A stretch of DNA of 64,000 bases, from the NCBI GenBank assembly GCA_029448655.1, contig JACCLO010000026.1, forward strand, positions 1 to 64,000. The letters run 5' to 3'. The stretch comes from Wolfiporia cocos (Eukaryota > Basidiomycota > Agaricomycetes > Polyporales > Phaeolaceae). This document shows positions 53,453-64,000 of the stretch, piece after piece. The stretch's first letter is position 1. Every line of letters begins with the position of its first letter. Below the pieces are notes generated by a model. The model was given only the letters and a program-made list of their open reading frames with translations, did no database searches and was not told the origin of the DNA. The position numbers and the translations under genes were made by a program.

Positions 53453-54014
53453 GTAATGCCTTGTGCGCACATGTGTGTACCTGGTGATGTCGTCACGTGA
53501 TTGGAGTGGTCTGATTGTCATTTGTCATTTTCGTGTTATGAGAGTCTGTTCAAGTCTTTGATTGATCGTGGGGCCAGCCCATTACTCTTGACTTGTATTG
53601 TGAACAGTGTTATCCTCATTATTCCTTGCAAGCTGGTCCCTCTCACTATTAGCTGATTTTTGCTAAAGGAGGGGCGCCTAGGTCTGTATGTTGCCTGTCA
53701 TGTGTAAGTGCTTGGAATAAACTGTTTCGTCCCATGATTGGGATATGACTTTGATTGGGAATTTGCCTTTCGGCTTTTTCCATGACGTCTGTGTACTCGT
53801 TATTGACTTCGTTGTGACTTGGTATATGACATCGGTTGGTATTAGACATGTTGTAACATTGTTACATATGAGAAGCTTGTTGAGCCCATTCAGCGACGGT
53901 AGGTGACGGTTCAGGTCAACCGGCTTGTACCAACCCCTAACGGTTCAGGTCAGCCGGTCGTTGGCTCATGCCTTAACTGTCAGGCCTACCATCGGGTGGG
54001 CCCACATCTTCCAT
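53453..54014. other. Decayed repeat interior, no gene
   Basis: T-rich sequence like 52017-52442, without supported coding content, leading into the minisatellite. Confidence 0.4.
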
Positions 54015-54709
54015 GACCAGACGGTAATGATGGTCGCAGGTCGGCCCACAACTGCTGCGACCAGACAGTTGTGACAGTTGCGGGTCAGCCCACAACCATC
54101 ATGACTTGATGGTCATGATGGTCGTGGGTCGGCCCACCAATGCCATGACCAAACAATTGTGACGGTTGCGGGTCGGCCCACGACTTCCGTGACCAGACAG
54201 TTATGACTGTCACATGTTGGCCCATGACTGCCGCAACCAGGCAGTTATGACAGTCACAGGTCGGCCCACCACTTCCACGACCAGACAGTTGTGACAGTTG
54301 CAGGTCGGCCCACGACCATCACGACTGGATGGTTGTGACGGTTGCGGGTCAGCCCACGACAACCACGACTGGATGGTTGTGATGGTTGCGGGTCGGCCCA
54401 CAACCATTGCGACTTGACGGTCATGACAGTCGCAGGTCGGCCCACGACTGCTGCGACCAGACAGTTGCGATGGTTGTGGGTCGGCCCACAACCATCACGA
54501 CTTGACGGTCATGACAGTTGCGGGTCAGCCCATGACTTCCGCGACCAGACAGTTATGACGGTCACGGGTCGGCCCACCACTTCCGTGACTTGATGGTCAT
54601 GACGGTTGCAGGTCGGCCCACCAATGCTGTGACCAAACAATTGTGACGGTTGCGGGTTGGCCCATGACTTCCACGACCAGACAGTTGTGATGGTCGCTGG
54701 TCAGCCCAC

Positions 54710-55124
54710 TGACACAGTACGGCCTGACGTACGTGGGGACCGTGTAAGCGGGGGTCCTAACCACCAGCGAGGCTCTGCAGACTAGCGTGTAGGCATAGAG
54801 AGAGAGGCGGGGCAGGTCGCAGATGGGCATGCCAGGCAGCCAGACAGTAAAGGGGGGTATCATTACCCCCAGACATCGAGGATGCTAAACATGAGCATAA
54901 GGCTCATGTCATCGTGCATATATACATGGGGTAGCACTGTAACTAAGGAGCCTGCCCTAAGGCCTACCGAGGCTGTGCTGCATATGTAATCATAATGTGG
55001 CGCCAGTAATGGCGCCTATGCATAGGGGGTGTGACGCTATAGGGATAGCAGGTTAATAATGTAGGTAGTAGCCTGTATATACCATAAGAAATAACGGGGC
55101 AACGCCACAGTAAAAACTGTGACA
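54710..55124 (-). repeat. Solo LTR ('I2') in the minisatellite, duplication CCCAC
   Basis: Same family as I1 (about 415 bp; over its right half almost identical), with CCCAC at 54705-54709 and 55125-55129. Confidence 0.93.
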
Positions 55125-55162
55125 CCCACAATCACCACGACCCGATGGTTGTGGGTGGGCCT

Positions 55163-55585
55163 GTCACAGATTTTACGACGTACGTACTAACGTCCAAGTC
55201 GGACCGCTGGTAATAGACGACGTCCCAAGGTAACGCAATGCTTGAGACACCAGACTAGCACGTAGAGGAAGTAGCGTTGAATCTGAGGGGACACGCCCCC
55301 ATAGATAGGATGAAGAGTCTGAGGTGTAAGACCTCAGACGTGGTAGCTTAAGTACATGCGCTGCAGCAATCACTGATGTGGCTACCCTAAAGTAAGAGGC
55401 CCGAGCGTATAGACAACTACGCTCTAGTCAGGTGATGTGCTTACGTAAGTAATGCGCTAGCTACTAAGGACCTATGGTGAAGTGGTATGTACGCGGTATC
55501 CACTACGCTACGGCTGATACGGGTCATGTGATAAGTAACCGGGGTTTCCTGGGTTCGATCCAGGGGAGGGGCAATATCTGTGACA
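55163..55585 (-). repeat. Solo LTR ('J') in the minisatellite, duplication GGGCC
   Basis: 423 bp, GGGCC at 55158-55162 and 55586-55590. It has the inverted repeat GTCTGAGG/CCTCAGAC, reversed CTTTAGGGTAG, and GGGTTCGATCC near the right end. Confidence 0.93.
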
Positions 55586-55604
55586 GGGCCCACCAATGCT
55601 GCGA

Positions 55605-57057
55605 TTTCATAGTTGATGACAATGTCAACTACAGGAAGGGACATGGTGATGGTTTGTTGATGAGAGCTGGCAAAAGAGTGATGACCTGCATTATTCTTGC
55701 ATTGTTCGATGCATCAGTCACAAATTCCACAGCTTCAGAAGTTCCATTCCAAACAGCCTCATGACTTGGGATTGCCACAATTATGCATCATGTGGAGTGT
55801 GCAGATACATGCATCCATGGTGAGTTCTTAATTTATGTGTATCAGGTATCCCAACACATCTACCAGATGCCAGGGATATCATCAAGGAAGCCATAGAAGA
55901 CAACTCCCTCATGGTATTGGGCAAGACCATTAGTGGCCAGGGACACCAAAGGAGATGATGCAGATGATATGCCTGTTAGGACACTGTCTGATTTCTCCAT
56001 CCATGAATGGTACAGCCAGCAACTCATAGACATTGCTTGTCTCATGACTGTTAACACCGAATTCCAAAATCCATACATGTACAGGACTTTGGGCCTTGTG
56101 TGGCCATACGTGGATGATAATGAGGAAGGTGAGGACACCAAGATAAATCAGTTACTTTGAGTGAAGCTGTGGAGGATACTCGACTTCAATGTGCATTTCA
56201 TCACCGATGCCACTGGGAAACTTCAAATTGATCCGTTGGTGTTCTTTCAAAGGCTGCATCCTGTTCAGAACCAATTTGGCAGCAGAACGATCTGCATCCA
56301 CACACAGCACACTACGAATGCTATATTGCTTCATTACCTGCAATGAACCAGTGCACAGAGGCTACAGCAATTGCTCTGAGAATGCTCCAAATAGAGCTTA
56401 CACAGGAAGATCTGGGATGGAGCAATGCAGTATGAAATTCAGTGGTTATGCTCATTGTAGACAGGATCAAGACAGAAACAGCAAGCCTATGTAAGTGGCA
56501 TACTAGAAATGCTGTGCAAAGAAAACATCCAACTGCAAAAAGCTCTTTCTCATGAACAGGTACAACCAGAACAAACTTGGCGACAGAAATATATACATCC
56601 ATGCACAGCATGCCTGGCCATATCACGGGGCATGCCACAGACCCAATGTGATGTGCCAATGAATGGTGCTTTAGCCACTCCCCCAAAAGGGCTACAATGA
56701 CAGCTTGGCTATCATGTTGGGTCCAGCCATTTATGTAGTTCAATTTCCCATGCTTTGTGCGCTTTAGCACTACACTGCTCTCTGCTCTTTTGAAGTGTAA
56801 TGCGTGGCCTACCTCCCTCCATAAGATCACATATTTCTTTGACAAGCCATCCAATGCCTATGTCACCTTCACCGTCATTACTGTTGCCAGTGATGGCTAC
56901 TGTCAAAGGAAGGGTGAATGCATTGTTCAAAAATAATGGCCAACTGGGGATCTGGGCTGCAGATGTTACTTGCAAGGATGACCTTGACATCTGCGATCAG
57001 TCACCGTGACCTTCACTACTGCCGCTACCGCTGCGACCACCGCGACTGTGACCACTG
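55605..57057 (+). pseudogene. Decayed sequence, possible remnant of a host-like gene
   Basis: No intact frame. On the plus strand 55930-56260 reads in pieces MPVRTLSDFSIHEW, then GLVWPYVDDNEEGED, a stop, then VKLWRILDFNVHFI. From memory this order weakly resembles the replication-foci (RFTS) region of fungal DNMT1-type cytosine methyltransferases. No catalytic domain is visible. The rest (56300-57057) is unassigned. The identification is tentative. Confidence 0.25.
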
Positions 57058-57270
57058 TGACCCAGGAACTGGGCCATCTCTACTGCCACCCATAACCCAT
57101 CCAAACGCCCCACACTTAACGTCCAACATCCAATGTAACGTCCTGTAGGTACTAGGGCACAACTCCTAGAGAGATTCCACAAGGTCGAGAGTCTGACGCT
57201 GAGGGCGAGTATAGAGGCACGCAGATGAGCGGGGTAGTCAAACAGAGAGAGAGTGGTTCAGGGAGGAATG
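57058..57270 (-). repeat. LTR fragment ('Z'), cut by D-prime
   Basis: TGACCCAGGAAC.. followed by CACTTAACGTCC, resembling the start of LTR R. It is interrupted at 57271 by the D-prime LTR (flank GAATG). Confidence 0.5.
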
Positions 57271-57813
57271 TGTTACGGATCGAATATCCGTTCAACGCAA
57301 AATAACTAAGTCGAGTTACTCAGCGTATCGAGTAGCCCACTACTCGTCAGACTCCTCAGAGTCGGAGCGTCGATATACAAGCTGCAGGCTTAATTGCTCA
57401 AGCCTTTGAGAACGAGTATAAGATCCTTGTAATTTCAACAAGGTCGAGCTGAGGAGCTCGACCAGTATTTACATCAGGTTATATACTACGGTTCGTCAGT
57501 CGGGGTCATAGTGTCTTTGGTACTGCTACTATTAAGTCCGTCAGGCTAACGATATAAGTAATAAGGGAGAAGCGTTGCGGTTGAGTGCAACAAGAGATGA
57601 AACATAGAACTACTGTGGTTGTACACAGGATATCAGCTAGAACGCGATGCGAACACGGATGGTGGGCATAGGGTTGTTATACATGAAACAGGGCCTACGG
57701 TTGAGCGGAGGTCCCTATGAATTGAGCGCTGGATACAGCGGTTGAACGCTACGTCTTTACACACAGTGAGACGTCAACGGGAATATTCGAGTGTACCTGG
57801 TAGAATTGTAACA
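57271..57813 (-). repeat. D-prime 3' LTR, 543 bp
   Basis: TGTTAC..GTAACA, similar to 38909-39450 with scattered differences. It is preceded on the minus strand by a purine tract (AAGGGGGGGGTGA). Confidence 0.92.
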
Positions 57814-57858
57814 TCACCCCCCCCTTAAGTCTTCATTGCCCTCGATGAAATCCAAGCA

Positions 57859-59390
57859 TCACGGCCACTCAGAGGCTCTCCGGATCGGGGTCGTTGTATC
57901 CTGCATCTGTATTGGGGAGCGGAGGCGTTGGAGGGGGAATCCATACCTGATAGAGGGCGCATTCACCGACGCGATGTCCGGGCTGCGTGACTCTGCAGGT
58001 GGGGCATCTGTAATCGGGACAGTCGAGGACCCAATGCCAGGGGCTACCGCATCGACGACAGGGCTCCTCGGCAGATGGTCGAGGTGGTGAGCGAGCTGAG
58101 GGGACGGCGCGTAGATATTCTCCTGACTCGTACCGCTGATGGTGGTGGTTGGCCCAGAGGCGTTGTCTGAGCCAGGCAGGCATCTGGTAAAGGGATTCGT
58201 CCCATCTGTCCCTCCCTTGTTCCCACTCCTCCCGGGTGATGATCTCAACTGATGGAGATCGGTTACCAACTCCGTCGCTAGCAGCTGCAGAGGTCGGCGA
58301 GGGGGGAGCCCTACCATGGCTCGACCCCTCTCGAACTGGGCGTCATTCATCATCTTGTGGATGCGAAGGAGGGCGCGTTGATTCTCGAGGTCGAGGTCCT
58401 GCGGGGGTGGTCGGTACGGCAGCGTCGCGAGGTACCACATGACTGTATTCCATAAAATCGAATGGTTCTGCGATTCGATCCAACTCGCCGTCGTCGAGTA
58501 ACCAGGGGGGCATGGCTGGGACAGGGCTTCGCGTTCGTGGTAAGCGGGGTGGGCCCGCTTCAGTCTCTGCGAACACCCGTCGGATTCATGATGGTGTCGA
58601 CGCCCCGAGGTGGTCGATCCACTGCGTGATGCACCGCCCAAGCCTCTGTCGTTGGAGGAGGGCTGTTCATTTGAGTTGGACGATCCTCTCTGTGACATCC
58701 TGGTACTGGTCGAAGATGTCTGTAAGTTCCTGTACGAGTTCAAATCTATCGGTCCAGGGGGTCGCCTGCCCCCCCGGGGGGATGTCAGATCTGTGCCAGA
58801 TGAGCGCATGTCTGGTGCGGACGTGGGCATCCTCCGAACAGCCGTAACACCTGCCTGTCTGGTACCCCATGCGGACTGCGAGGGATCGCCACATCGTCGG
58901 GGCGGTAGGTCGCTCGGACGGGCTGGTTGTAGGGAGTGGCGTCGACATGCTATTTCTTCGACCTGCCGGACCTTGGTCTTCGTCCTCTTGATTTTAAACT
59001 CCCTGAGGACGTCCGGGGAGTTCTTCAAGCTAGCCTTGCTTTCCCATGAGTCTTCCGCCGATGGATAGCCTTTCCAGTGAACGAGGTATTGTTTCTTCCC
59101 TCGGTATTGTCGTTGGTTCAGGATGGCTTCGACTTCGTATTCTGTTTCTCCATCGACTAGTTCCGGGGGCGGCTTCATATGATTGGGTCCGTGTACCCTT
59201 GTCTCATTGAACGGCTTCAGTAGGGCTGCATGGAAGACGGGATGTACCTTCCATCGCGGTGGTAGGGCTAGCCGATAAGTTACATTCCCAAGCTTTTCGG
59301 CAATAGTGAAGGGTCCCTCCCTTTTGGGGGCAAGCTTCCGGGATTCGTATGGGAGGTGGAGGTTCTTGGCATCGAGCCAGACCTTGTCCC
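57859..59390 (-). pseudogene. pol: D-prime Pol C-terminus: integrase end, chromodomain and frame X
   Basis: Resumes at KVWLDAKNLHLPYES after TRIM G, followed by the chromodomain (YEVEAILNQRQYRGKK to EDSWESKASL). Unlike B, there is no stop at the ORF3 start: the codon is CGA where B has TGA. The pol frame therefore continues to 57859, 10 nt past the ORF3 stop. The segment around 58270-58470 (HSILW, RAMVGLP, TDLHQ) matches frame X of B. Confidence 0.75.
57869..58948 (-). pseudogene. D-prime ORF3, two zinc knuckles, three in-frame TGA stops
   Basis: 360 codons from MSTPLPTTSP (58948) to DPDPESL. In-frame TGAs occur at 58667-58669, near 58590 and at 58343-58345. The N-terminal part (HVRTRHALIW, FELVQELTDIFDQYQDVTE) and C-terminal part (EIITREEWEQG, then CRRCGSPWHWVLDC and CPTCRVTQPGHRVGEC) match B ORF3. 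The middle does not match B in this frame but does in the overlapping pol frame. Probably nucleic-acid binding; inactive here unless stops are read through. Confidence 0.78.
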
Positions 59391-60237
59391 TGTCACAGAA
59401 TATTTGGGGCTTGGAAACCCCAGTGGCACAATATACCATAAGGCATAACCGCGCAATGGTATAAGCCAAAATACCTAAGGGCAAGCGCCCAGCGTGGGAA
59501 TATGAACTACACATATAGTGAGTCCCAGCTATAACAGCAACGCTGTTATAGTGGCCCTTTTGGCTAAGGGGTGCTAGACGTATGTCTCCATAGACGCCGG
59601 TCTGGGATTGCCGGTAAAATCTGTGACATTATAACAGCGTTCCTAAGGTCACCGGTTCGAACCCGTATAATGGCAATCTGCTATTTATCCATATATGGGT
59701 ATTCCATCGAACCCCTGGCTTAAGGGAAAAGCGCCCAACTATCACGTGACCCCTGGCTGGTGCAGGGCTCCCACCGCAGGGAGATAAATGGTCATAAGTC
59801 ACGTGGGCTACCGTGAAAAGCCTTAACCCGTTCCCAAAATCCAAAGGGATAATTCGGGCCTTCAAGAGGTTGGCACAATTAGGGGTTTAACCTCTAATAT
59901 AAGGTAGCATATAGTATGGTAAATGCTTAGTACCGGGGGCGACTATATGTCATAAGCCTTCCCTTCATTGAGGACAATGAAACCTTGAGAAGGGGGTAGT
60001 GTCACAGAATATTTGGGGCTTGGAAACCCCAGTGGCACAATATACCATAAGGCATAACCGCGCAATGGTATAAGCCAAAATACCTAAGGGCAAGCGCCCA
60101 GCGTGGGAATATGAACTACACATATAGTGAGTCCCAGCTATAACAGCAACGCTGTTATAGTGGCCCTTTTGGCTAAGGGGTGCTAGACGTATGTCTCCAT
60201 AGACGCCGGTCTGGGATTGCCGGTAAAATCTGTGACA
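59391..60237 (+). mobile_element. TRIM 'G': miniature LTR retrotransposon, duplication GTCCC
   Basis: Two apparently identical 238-bp LTRs (59391-59628, 60000-60237) around a 371-bp non-coding interior. GTCCC at 59386-59390 and 60238-60242. PBS TATAACAGCGTT (59630-59641) complements AACGCTGTTATA in the LTR (59539-59550). A purine tract GAGAAGGGGGTAG precedes the 3' LTR. The interior shares blocks with TRIM F (GGGCCTTCAAGAGGTTGGC). Confidence 0.95.
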
Positions 60238-62997
60238 GTCCCCATTGTTAAACTTAGGGAGGTCTCGCAGGGTCCTTCCTGCCATTCGCTTCTGTGTTAG
60301 CTCATGAGCGGCAATTGCCTTTTCCCTTGCTTCTTGTGCGGCTTTTAGTCGGTCAGCCGCTGCTGGTACCTGGGTGGTTTTGACTTCGTCTGGCAATCCT
60401 CTCGGAATGTATCCCATGATCACTTCGGTAGGGGCAGGCCGCCCCTCCATCCTTCGTGTGTTGTGAGCGAATTCTACATCTGCTAACCGCGTCGCCCAAA
60501 GTCTTGGGTCGTTCATACAGTATATGCGTAGGTAGACTTCAATTTGTTGGTTCATTCTTTCTGTCTGTCCGTCTGTCTGTGGGTGGTAGGCCGTGCTGAG
60601 GGCGGACTCGATTCCAAGGACTTTGCAGAGACCTTGAAAGAGCTTGGACGCGAATTGCGGTCCTCGATCGGATATGATTTTTCGGGGGAGTCCGTACTTC
60701 GAATAGATTTGCCGATGGAATATGTCAGCCGCCCCTTCGCTGGTGATGGTCTTACTGCATGGGGTCAATGATATCGCCTTGGATGACCCATGATCAACGA
60801 TGACCATAATCGAGTCATACTTCCCTACCAGGGGAAGATCCGTGATGAAGTCGACGGAGCACTGTGAGAAGGGGAGGGCGTCCTTTTTTGTCGGAATTGG
60901 TTGTAGTGGCGGCTTGGTCGGGTTTCTGTCGGGTTTCATTTGCTGACATATGGTGCATCCTTTGACATATTCTGCCACCGTTTTTCGGAGGTCATGCCAC
61001 CAGAAGTGTTCCTGTACTTTCAATGTCGTCCCCCAAATTCCGGGGTGGCCTGCTGCGATTGGGTCGTGATATCTGGAGACCACGTCCCTTCTCAGGGTAG
61101 GGTCCTTGGGAACGTACATTCGTCCTTTGTACAAGAGGATTCCTTCGCTGTACTGCCAGTCTTCCATTGCTGTCCTCGAAGGGGCAGCCTCTCCTGTTCT
61201 GAGGGAGCGGAGAGCCTGTTCCGCGATCGGGTCGAAGGGCTTCGCGATCTTTATCCGATCGATGATCGGTATCTCGATGGCGTGGACAAACAGTTCGTCG
61301 GGTAGCATGAGGATGTTTTCGTTGTCGTGTTCTGAGCTGTCTAGGTTCAGGAGACGTGAGAGGGTGTCTGCCATTATCAATTTCTTTCCCGGTATGTGCT
61401 GTAACCGGGTGTCGAACTGGGACAGCAGGAGGTGCCATCTGGCTTGTCTCCGATTTAATCTCTGGGCGCTTCGCCAATAAGTAAGGTTCTGGTGATCGCT
61501 TCTGATCAGAATTTGATGTGGTGCCCCTTCTAGAAGGTGGTGCCATTCTTCGAGGGCACGGACTATTCCAAGAAGCTCTCGATCGTAGATTTCGTAGTTT
61601 CGTTCAGCGGCGGTGAGGGATTGGGAGAGGTAGCCTACTGGCCGTTCATTCCCTTCGTCATCCTTCTGTTTGAGTACCGCACCCAGAGCATACTGAGATG
61701 CGTCTGTTTCGAGGATAAATGGTTTTGTTTTGTTGGGGAGTGACAAGGCCGGGGCCTTTATGAATTGGCTTTTCAGGAATTCGAAGGCCTTCTCCTCCCG
61801 ATCAGTCCACTTGAAACCGCTCCCAGTTGCGGTTTTTGTGAGGTCTATGAGTGGTCGGGCATGTGTGGAGTAATGATCAATGAACTTTTGGTAGAAGTTT
61901 GCGAAGCCTAGGAAGGAGCGGACCCCCTTAACATTCCGTGGGGCGGGCCACTTCCGAATTCCCTGGAGCTTGGCTGGGTCCATCTGGACGTGTCCTGGGG
62001 TGATTACCAGTCCTAGGAATTCCACCTTGTCAACTCCGAAAGCACATTTCTCTGGTTTCACAAACAACTTGTTGTCGGCGAGTTTTCGCAGAATTCGACG
62101 TTCTCGCTCTTGGTGTGTATTCTGATCCGGGGAAAAGATGAGGATATCGTCCATGTACACCACCACCCATCCTTCTGCTATTTCTTCTTTGAGAATTTCG
62201 TTCATCATGGATTGGAATGTAGCGGGTGAGTTGCACATTCCAAAGAACATTACTGTGGGCTCGTAGAGGCCTGCATTCGTCTTGAACGCTCCCTTCCATT
62301 GGTCGCCTTCTTTGATCCGCACATTGTTATATCCTGCTCGCAGGTCCATCTTAGTGAAAATCTTCGCTCCCTTCAGTTTTTCGATAAGTTCGGATATTAG
62401 GGGTAGGGGATATGCGTTCTTGATCGTTCCCTCGTTCAGGTACCTGTAGTCTTGACAGGGTCTCAGGCCTCCATCTTTTTTTGGGACAAAGAAAGCGGGG
62501 GAGGCCATCGGAGACTTCGATGGTCGGATGAAACCTTTTGCGAGGTTTTCTTCTAAGAATTTGTCCATGGCTTTCTGTTCCCTGGGGGACAGCGCATAAA
62601 CCTTGCAGTCTTGGGGTACGAAATCGGGTTTCAGTTCGATGGCATGGTCCCAGGGTCTCGACGGTGGGAAGGAGGCGGCTGCCGATTTACTGAAAACTTT
62701 CGCAAAGTCTTCCAGGTGCTTCGGGAGGATCGTTTCGTCAGTGCTTTTTCCTGTCGTTCCCGCAAACTCCTGGGATTTGGTCATGGTCTTTCGAATGTGG
62801 GAGAGCCGTGCGATCCTCTTCCTGAATCTGTGTTTGGTCTCAGTTCGCGGGGCAGCCAGCTTCCTTTCCATTTTGATAAATCTTCGTAGGAGTTGATGTT
62901 CTTCTTCGGAAGGTAGTTCCTTTGAGAGGTCTCCTGCGCTAGGGTCAGGATCCTTTGATATCTCTTCTTTATCGGTGGATCCAAAGCCCTTCTCTCC
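60238..62997 (-). pseudogene. pol: D-prime Pol: RT-RNase H-integrase
   Basis: Follows an in-frame TGA (62998-63000). It begins with dUTPase motif V (GEKGFGST), then the [11 protein letters not shown] methionine at 62871, RT (VYMDDILIF, about 62150), RNase H ([10 protein letters not shown]) and integrase (HHCC with KGCTICQQM; IISDRGPQF; GQTERMNQ). It is open for over 850 codons until TRIM G interrupts after LPKFNNGD. Confidence 0.92.
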
Positions 62998-63746
62998 TCA
63001 TTTAGTTTCGTCGAGCTCTTCAACCTCGATTATATCAGGGGTTATGGCCTGCTCGAATATAATCTGTGCAATCCTCATTCCGGGAATGATGCGGTGAGTG
63101 GTTGTCGATTGGTTGAATAGTATGACTTGGACTTCTCCTCTGTAGTCGGGGTCGATAACACCCCCTCCTACTGTCAGGCCATGCCTGAGAGTGAGGCCTG
63201 ATCGTGAGGCGATCCTTCCGTAGGATCCCTTCGGGATTTTCATATGGACTCCGGTGGGGATTGCCTTCCATCCTCCGGGGGCTATCTCTTCTGGTTTAGA
63301 GGCATAGAGGTCATAGCCGATGGCTCCATCAGTTCCGCGGGTTGGTATCTTTCCTTCGGGTGTTATGGTCATTTCGACCGTATCGAGGCGGATGGTGGCG
63401 TCCGTACTTCGGATTTTTTCTGGGGTTTTGTTAGGAGTGACGTCGACCTTTCCCTTGGTCCAATCGATTTTGGGTCCCTCCTTCTTTAGCCAATTATATC
63501 CGAGGATCATGTCTTCTTTTCCGATGTTTCCGACGAGGAAACGGACCTTGCGTCTCTTTCCTCCATATCTGATAGCGAGGATTACTTCTTGATCTATTTG
63601 TCCATCTTTATTGACGGTTCCATCGACGTTACGAATGGTGATGGGGTTTTTGATTGGTCGAGTCAGGATTCTGTGTCGAATGACGAGTTTTGGGTGGATG
63701 AGGGAGGACATGGCTCCCGAGTTGATGAGGGCATTTACTGTCACGG
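62998..63746 (-). pseudogene. D-prime protease-dUTPase, active-site Asp changed
   Basis: The protease motif reads LINSGA instead of LIDSGA, so the catalytic aspartate is lost. dUTPase motifs I-IV are intact ([37 protein letters not shown]). It ends at the same TGA as in D, just before motif V. Cut upstream by LTR X. Confidence 0.88.
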
Positions 63747-64000
63747 TGTCGCAGTTTATCCTGCTGACATATGTGGGGGCCCCTAGGCTCGATCCCACGT
63801 CACTACGCCTCCCCTTGCTCGTTCGTTAACCCCTTCGTCACAACGCCCTCCCCTGCCTGACGGCACGTGACCGGTAGATAGATTAGATTACAGTTACTGA
63901 TAGTAGTGGCGCCCTGGCACCGCTCCCTTACTTATGTAACCCCCTCACATGACACTGTACCTACCTTGCGCACAGACCACCCCACTTTAGGGTATGCCCG
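63747..64000 (+). repeat. LTR ('X'), running off the right edge
   Basis: Starts TGTCGCAG next to CACGG in the D-prime protease. It contains GGCTCGATCCC near the start and GCGCACAGACC then CTTTAGGGTA at the window end, the usual upstream promoter module. The 3' end is not seen. Confidence 0.7.

Larger units (their letters stand above)
54015..55604. repeat. 44-bp minisatellite, interrupted by LTRs I2 and J
   Basis: Units begin at 54015, 54059, 54103 and so on at 44-bp spacing. The core is GACCAGACAGTTGTGACGG then TTGCGGGTCGGCCCAC, with alternating variants. About 16 units lie before 54709, part of a unit at 55125-55162 and a last piece at 55586-55604. Confidence 0.92.
57271..63746 (-). mobile_element. 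Ty3/Gypsy chromovirus 'D-prime', 5' end cut by LTR X
   Basis: Minus strand: 3' LTR (57271-57813), ORF3, pol, interrupted by TRIM G (59391-60237) and cut in the protease at 63746 by another LTR. Gag and 5' LTR are outside or lost. It closely matches D across pol. Confidence 0.9.

Noticed and set aside
54015..54709. CRISPR-like array
   Set aside because: Contiguous 44-bp units without unique spacers in a eukaryotic repeat region; it is a minisatellite.
56321..56854. 177-codon minus-strand frame
   Set aside because: No motif, contains His/Val/Leu-rich runs without domain pattern; surrounding frames are broken, so not called a gene.

Overview
This window looks like a transposon-dense, probably heterochromatic part of a basidiomycete (Agaricomycete-like) fungal nuclear genome. 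The evidence is several Ty3/Gypsy chromoviruses of the Tf1/sushi type, a Helitron of the fungal Rep-Pif1 type, dozens of short LTRs and no intact host gene. The organism assignment is inferred from element content only.

Layout: 1-4.2 kb holds LTR fragments and one 1.1 kb solo LTR. 4.2-23.2 kb is a minus-strand chromovirus ('B', LTRs TGTTAC..GTAACA). It is interrupted by a complete 10.0 kb element 'A' (5,997-16,004, duplication GCTGT) and by a 517-bp solo LTR (18,000-18,516, duplication CTGGT). 23.2-39.45 kb is a related minus-strand element 'D', interrupted by a second A copy, 'A-prime' (24,716-34,739, plus strand, duplication TCTTT). 40.2-49.2 kb is a Helitron whose single long gene was broken by a miniature LTR retrotransposon (TRIM F), by two LTR insertions and by an inversion between those two LTRs. 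49.2-57.3 kb is a pile of nested solo LTRs, a 44-bp minisatellite and decayed sequence. 57.3-63.7 kb is a second D-family element ('D-prime') carrying TRIM G. A further LTR runs off the right end.

Biology: A encodes an unknown protein (ORF0) upstream of gag, then gag, then a polyprotein PR-RT-RNaseH-IN-chromodomain that ends in a complete dUTPase domain. B and D instead carry dUTPase between protease and RT. Downstream of pol, B and D-prime share an accessory region with a two-zinc-knuckle ORF3 overlapped by a second long open frame that continues the pol frame. A, B, D and both TRIMs show an 11-12 nt match between the sequence just inside the 5' LTR and the predicted RNA 5' end, as expected for Tf1-type self-priming. 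The sequence of this match differs between lineages while pairing is kept.

The nesting gives a relative history: D was hit by a B-family LTR and by A-prime; B was hit by solo LTR H and by A. Flank mismatch and mosaic LTRs show that B and D were later joined by LTR recombination.
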